Part shown: positions 60,448-64,000 of the stretch, piece after piece
Numbering within the stretch: position 1 is the first letter of the stretch
How the letters are laid out: each line of letters begins with the position of its first letter
NCBI RefSeq assembly: GCF_000717995.1
Contig: NZ_JODM01000017.1
Span: 1-64,000 of the forward strand
DNA length: 64,000 nt
Origin: Streptomyces violaceorubidus
GTDB taxonomy: Bacteria; Actinomycetota; Actinomycetes; Streptomycetales; Streptomycetaceae
Reading direction: 5' to 3'
Notes under the pieces: generated by a model
Database searches by the model: none
What the model saw: only the letters and a program-made list of their open reading frames with translations
Told to the model about the DNA's origin: nothing
Program-made: the position numbers and the translations under genes

Positions 60448-62244
60448 CTACTTGGAATAGATCGCCTCGATCTCGTCCGCGTAATCCTTCGCCACGACAT
60501 TCCGCTTCAGCTTCAGCGAAGGCGTCAAGTGCCCCGAGTCCTCGGTGAACTGAGCCCCCAGCACCCGGAACTTGCGCACCGACTCCGCCTTGGACACGGC
60601 CGCGTTCCCGTCGTCGATCGCGTCCTGGACCGCCGCGAGCAGATCCGGGTCCTCGCGCAGCGACATCGCCGTCGAACCGGCCGGCTTGCCGTGCTCCGCG
60701 CACCAGCGGTCCAGGAACTCCTCGTCCAGGGTGACCAGCGCGCCGACGAAGGGCCGCCCGTCGCCGACCACCATGCACTCCGCCACCAGGGCGTGCGCGC
60801 GGATGCGGTCCTCCATGACGGCCGGGGCGACGTTCTTGCCGCCGGCCGTGACGATGATCTCCTTCTTGCGACCGGTGATCCGCAGATAGCCGTCCTCGTC
60901 GAGGGTGCCGATGTCGCCGGTGTGGAACCAGCCGTCGGCCAGCGCCTCCGCGGTGGCGCCCGGGTTGTTCCAGTACTCCTTGAACAGGTGCTCGCCGTGC
61001 AGCAGCACCTCCCCGTCGTCCGCGATGCGCACCACGGAGCCGGGCAGCGGCTGGCCGACCGTGCCGATCTTCTGCCGGTCCCAGGGGTTGAAGGCGGTGG
61101 CCGCGCAGGACTCGGTGAGGCCGTAGCCCTCCAGGACCGTGAAGCCGATGCCGCGGAAGAAGTGACCGAGCCGCTCGCCGAGCGGGGCGCCGCCGGAGAT
61201 GGCGTACTCGCCGCGGCCGCCGAGGACCGTACGGAGCTTGCCGTAGACGAGTTTGTCGAAGACCTTGTGCTTGAGCTTCAGGCCGACGGACGGGCCCGAC
61301 GGGGTGTCCAGGGCCTTGCTGTACGCGATCGCCGTGTCCGCGGCCCTGTCGAAGATCCTGCCCTTGCCGTCGGCCTGCGCCTTGGCGCGCGCCGAGTTGT
61401 AGACCTTCTCGAAGACGCGCGGCACGCCGAGGATCAGCGTGGGCCGGAAGGCGGCCAGCTCGTCGGTGAGGTTCTTGATGTCGGGGACGTTGCCCAGCTT
61501 GATCGGCGCGATCATCGGCGCGACCTGCACCAGCCGTCCGAAGACATGGGCGAGCGGGAGGAAGAGGAGGACCGAGCACTCGCCGGTGCGGAAGAGCGGG
61601 CGCAGCCGCTCGACGACGTTCCCGCACTCCGCGAAGAAGCTGCGGTGGGTCAGGACACAGCCCTTGGGACGGCCCGTGGTGCCGGAGGTGTACACGATGG
61701 TCGCGGGATCGTCGGCCTTCGCGATCGAGCCGCGCTCCTCGACGGTGCGGTCCGTGACGTCCTGGCCCAGACGCCCCAGCTCCTCCACGGCGCCGGCGTC
61801 GATCTGCCAGACGTTCTTGAGGGCGGGCAGCTGCTCGCGCACCGACTCGACGACGACGGCGTGCCCGGCCGACTCCACGACGCACGCCGTGGCACCCGAG
61901 TCGCTGAGGATCCACTGCACCTGCTCCGGCGAGCTGGTCTCGTACACCGGCACGGTGATCGCGCCCGCGCTCCAGATCGCGAAGTCCAGCAGCGTCCACT
62001 CGTAGCGCGTGCGGGACATCAGACCGACCCGGTCGCCCGGCTGGACACCGGAGGCGATGAGGCCCTTGGCGGCGGAGTGCACCTCGGCGAGGAAGGCGCG
62101 TGCGGTCACGTCCTGCCAGGCGCCCGACACCTTGCGGGCGATGACGGCGACGTCCGGATGCTGCGCGGCGTTTCTGCGGACGATGTCGGTCAGGTTTCCG
62201 TCCGCGGGGACCTCGTACAAGGCCGGAAGGCTGAACTCGCGCAA
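60448..62244 (-). CDS. Long-chain acyl-CoA synthetase (FadD15-like)
   Basis: 598 residues of the ANL superfamily; makes acyl-CoA from fatty acid, ATP and CoA. P-loop VYTSGTTGRPKGCVLTHRSF (about 178-197), GYGLTES with the adenylate contacts, GWFHTGDIGTLDEDGYLRIT and the C-terminal lysine region (LKLKRNVVAKDYADE). The length and family-wide pattern match the FadD15-type synthetase that follows pimB in mycobacteria. Start at 62244 (MREFSLPALYEV). Probably monocistronic. Confidence 0.93.
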   Translation of the reverse strand: MREFSLPALYEVPADGNLTDIVRRNAAQHPDVAVIARKVSGAWQDVTARAFLAEVHSAAKGLIASGVQPGDRVGLMSRTRYEWTLLDFAIWSAGAITVPVYETSSPEQVQWILSDSGATACVVESAGHAVVVESVREQLPALKNVWQIDAGAVEELGRLGQDVTDRTVEERGSIAKADDPATIVYTSGTTGRPKGCVLTHRSFFAECGNVVERLRPLFRTGECSVLLFLPLAHVFGRLVQVAPMIAPIKLGNVPDIKNLTDELAAFRPTLILGVPRVFEKVYNSARAKAQADGKGRIFDRAADTAIAYSKALDTPSGPSVGLKLKHKVFDKLVYGKLRTVLGGRGEYAISGGAPLGERLGHFFRGIGFTVLEGYGLTESCAATAFNPWDRQKIGTVGQPLPGSVVRIADDGEVLLHGEHLFKEYWNNPGATAEALADGWFHTGDIGTLDEDGYLRITGRKKEIIVTAGGKNVAPAVMEDRIRAHALVAECMVVGDGRPFVGALVTLDEEFLDRWCAEHGKPAGSTAMSLREDPDLLAAVQDAIDDGNAAVSKAESVRKFRVLGAQFTEDSGHLTPSLKLKRNVVAKDYADEIEAIYSK

Positions 62245-62556
62245 GACTGCTGCTCCTCATAGGGCGCCGGCGCCACGACGTTGTGTGATGCGACGGTGCG
62301 GTCCAAGGCTCGGGCTGTGGGCTCCGGAGGACTCATGCGGGATTCACATGTCGAAATCCAGAGCACGACTGGACTGCCCGGACGTTACCCGCCGGTATGC
62401 GTTCTCCGACAGGGGGTCCCCGCGAGATGTTCGCTGCGTCACACGGTTGGGGGTTTGCATTGCGCACAGTAGTCGACGCATCAACGGACCAGCCAGTAAC
62501 CGCAGGTCCGGCCGCCACTGTTCACATCACGCGCGCGCTGCTTACGCTTGATCGCC
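62245..62556. other. Divergent region between fadD and the phosphoesterase
   Basis: 312 bases without a gene. The most AT-rich part (about 62430-62500, GGGTTTGCATTGCGCACAGT) may hold promoters for both sides, but I see no clear -35/-10 pair or palindrome. Confidence 0.45.
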
Positions 62557-63354
62557 ATGGCACCCACACCGCCCCGCAACACGAGCACGCGTGTCCACGT
62601 GGTCAGCGACGTCCATGGCAACGCCCGCGACCTGGCCAGGGCCGGCGAAGGCGCCGACGCCCTGATCTGCCTCGGGGACCTGGTCCTCTTCCTCGACTAC
62701 GCCGACCACTCGCGCGGCATCTTCCCCGATCTGTTCGGCATCGCGAACGCCGACCGCATCGTCGCGCTGCGCACCGCCCGCCGCTTCGACGAGGCGCGGG
62801 AGTTCGGGGCACGGCTGTGGGCCGGCGTCGACGGGGACCGGCGGGAGCTGATCGAAGGGGCGGTGCGCAAGCAGTACGCCGAGCTCTTCGCGGCCTTCCC
62901 CACCCCGACGTACGCCACCTACGGCAACGTCGACGTGCCCACGCTGTGGCCCGAGTACGCCCGCCCCGGCACCACCGTGCTCGACGGGGAGCGGGTGGAG
63001 ATCGGCGGCCGCGTCTTCGGCTTCGTCGGCGGCGGGCTGCGCACCCCGATGCGGACGCCGTACGAGATCAGCGACGAGGAGTACGCCGCGAAGATCGAGG
63101 CGGTCGGCGAGGTGGACGTGCTGTGCACCCACATCCCGCCCCAGGTGCCGGAACTGGTCTACGACACCGTGGCCCGGCGCTTCGAGCGGGGCAGCCGCGC
63201 GCTGCTGGACGCGATCCGCCGCACCCGCCCCCGCTACGCCCTGTTCGGGCACGTCCACCAGCCGCTGGCCCGGCGGATGCGCGTCGGCGCGACCGAATGC
63301 GTGAATGTCGGCCACTTCGCGTCGACGGGACGGCCGTGGGCGCTGGAGTGGTGA
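62557..63354 (+). CDS. Calcineurin-like metallophosphoesterase
   Basis: 265 residues. All metal motifs are present: VVSDVHGNARDL (D-x-H), CLGDLVLFLDY (GD), ATYGNVDVPTLW (GN[HV]D-like), CTHIPPQVPE and FGHVHQPLA (GHxH). It belongs to a bacterial class often annotated as metallophosphoesterase or phosphodiesterase of unknown substrate. I chose ATG 62557 (MAPTPPRNTSTRVHV); a TTG three codons upstream also is in frame. It precedes the SRPBCC gene on the same strand with a 137-base gap. Confidence 0.88.
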   Translation: MAPTPPRNTSTRVHVVSDVHGNARDLARAGEGADALICLGDLVLFLDYADHSRGIFPDLFGIANADRIVALRTARRFDEAREFGARLWAGVDGDRRELIEGAVRKQYAELFAAFPTPTYATYGNVDVPTLWPEYARPGTTVLDGERVEIGGRVFGFVGGGLRTPMRTPYEISDEEYAAKIEAVGEVDVLCTHIPPQVPELVYDTVARRFERGSRALLDAIRRTRPRYALFGHVHQPLARRMRVGATECVNVGHFASTGRPWALEW

Positions 63355-63491
63355 CGGTGCGCGGCGTACCCGCCCAGGTGGGTGGTGGCGGGCGCCCTCC
63401 CCGTGCGCGGTAGCCTGCACGCGGCACACACGTGCGCGCGACGGGCGCACGACCACCTCAGTAGCGGCCCGCACCCGGAGGAGCCACGGCG

Positions 63492-63926
63492 ATGGCGGAA
63501 CACACCAGCTCGAGCATCACCATCGAGGCGGCACCGGCCGACGTCATGGCGGTCATCGCCGACTTCGCCCGCTACCCGGACTGGACCGGCGAGGTGAAGG
63601 AGGCCCAGGTCCTCGGGACCGACGCGCAGGGGCGCGCCGAGCAGGTACGGCTCGTCATGGACGCCGGGGCGATCAAGGACGACCAGACGCTGGCCTACAC
63701 CTGGACCGGCGAGCACGAGGTCTCCTGGACGCTGGTCAAGTCCCAGATGCTGCGCTCCCTCGACGGCTCCTACCTCCTGCGCCCGGCGGGCACGGGCACG
63801 GAGGTCACCTACCGGCTCACGGTGGACGTCAAGATCCCGATGCTCGGCATGATCAAGCGCAAGGCGGAGAAGGTCATCACGGACCGCGCCCTGGCGGGCC
63901 TGAAGAAGCGGGTCGAGTCGAAGTAG
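63492..63926 (+). CDS. SRPBCC (polyketide cyclase/START-like) protein
   Basis: 144 residues of the START/SRPBCC fold: SITIEAAPADVMAVIADFAR, YPDWTGEVKEAQVLG and a long C-terminal helix (KRKAEKVITDRALAGLKKRV). It has a deep pocket for a hydrophobic ligand; the ligand is unknown. The mycobacterial neighbour of fadD15 (TB16.3) has the same fold. GGAGG lies 8 bases before the ATG. Confidence 0.88.
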   Translation: MAEHTSSSITIEAAPADVMAVIADFARYPDWTGEVKEAQVLGTDAQGRAEQVRLVMDAGAIKDDQTLAYTWTGEHEVSWTLVKSQMLRSLDGSYLLRPAGTGTEVTYRLTVDVKIPMLGMIKRKAEKVITDRALAGLKKRVESK

Positions 63927-63948
63927 CGCGGCCGCGGGCACCCGGCAC

Positions 63949-64000
63949 CGTCGGGCCGCGCCCCCCGTCGGGCCGCGCCCCCCCTCGGGCCCGCGCCCCC
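63949..64000. repeat. 17 bp tandem repeat at the window end
   Basis: CGTCGGGCCGCGCCCCC (63949-63965) is repeated exactly at 63966-63982, and a third, diverged unit runs to the last base. It lies past the SRPBCC gene and may continue outside the window. Confidence 0.7.

Noticed and set aside
1..64000. CRISPR arrays, tRNA or rRNA genes, prophage or integrase genes
   Set aside because: No regularly spaced repeats, no cloverleaf-like sequences and no integrase, transposase or phage genes are visible.

Overview
This is a 64 kb piece of actinobacterial chromosome, almost certainly Streptomyces. It has very high G+C with strong GC3 bias, frequent GTG starts, GAAGGAG-type ribosome sites, no tRNA, rRNA, phage or plasmid genes, and gene content typical of the conserved chromosome core. 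From memory, much of the gene order also resembles Mycobacterium tuberculosis around Rv2182-Rv2241 (SRPBCC, fadD, pimB, NlpC/P60, ctaE-qcrCAB, trpD, ctaC, adenosine kinase, erpA, glycerate kinase, cobT/cobS, pepA, sucB/dlaT, aceE). I therefore read most of the window as old, vertically inherited housekeeping DNA, with small mobile or repeated elements scattered between genes.

Region by region. 1-10.5 kb: WYL regulator, pyruvate dehydrogenase E1 (aceE), a GntR/FCD regulator, a two-lipoyl-domain E2 (sucB), lipoamide dehydrogenase and leucyl aminopeptidase. This is 2-oxoacid dehydrogenase metabolism with a likely local regulator and a recognisable promoter/operator in front of aceE. 10.5-16.5 kb: a secreted GH114-like lipoprotein, then late cobalamin assembly genes (cobS, cobT and a cobU with an extra N-terminal domain), a membrane protein and a methyltransferase. 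16.6-21 kb: a small acidic protein, an HtrA-like protease, a methyltransferase/DUF3043 pair, and pspA-pspAA behind a SigE-like promoter. 21-28.5 kb: a NarL-type two-component system, an RND transporter, a 51-residue membrane peptide, then nadA divergent from erpA. 28.6-43 kb: a large membrane-anchored protein, an adenosine-kinase-like PfkB kinase, a cysteine desulfurase-TusA fusion, and the aa3 oxidase/bc1 genes (ctaCDF, ctaE-qcrCAB). An L,D-transpeptidase and a degenerate receiver protein lie between the two respiratory blocks. trpD closes the region.

43.9-51 kb: a SAM-IV riboswitch with its own promoter precedes a class V aminotransferase. Glycerate kinase, a DASS-type transporter and an OmpR-type two-component system with a small acidic exported protein follow. 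51-64 kb: an Lrp-type ligand-binding domain protein with a rhomboid protease, a zinc ribbon protein, a NYN nuclease, tandem NlpC/P60 peptidases, a gluzincin-like lipoprotein, a GT87 membrane glycosyltransferase, a PimB-like GT4, a long-chain acyl-CoA synthetase, a metallophosphoesterase and an SRPBCC protein.

The most interesting non-coding signals are: (i) a 94 bp element with perfect 13 bp terminal inverted repeats, present twice about 13.2 kb apart with 86/86 identical visible bases; (ii) the SAM-IV riboswitch followed by a six-codon ORF in a hairpin loop; (iii) the aceE promoter with an embedded 17 bp palindrome; (iv) five members of a dispersed intergenic repeat; (v) perfect terminator stems after several operons. 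All functional statements come from reading the sequence plus family knowledge; no searches were run.
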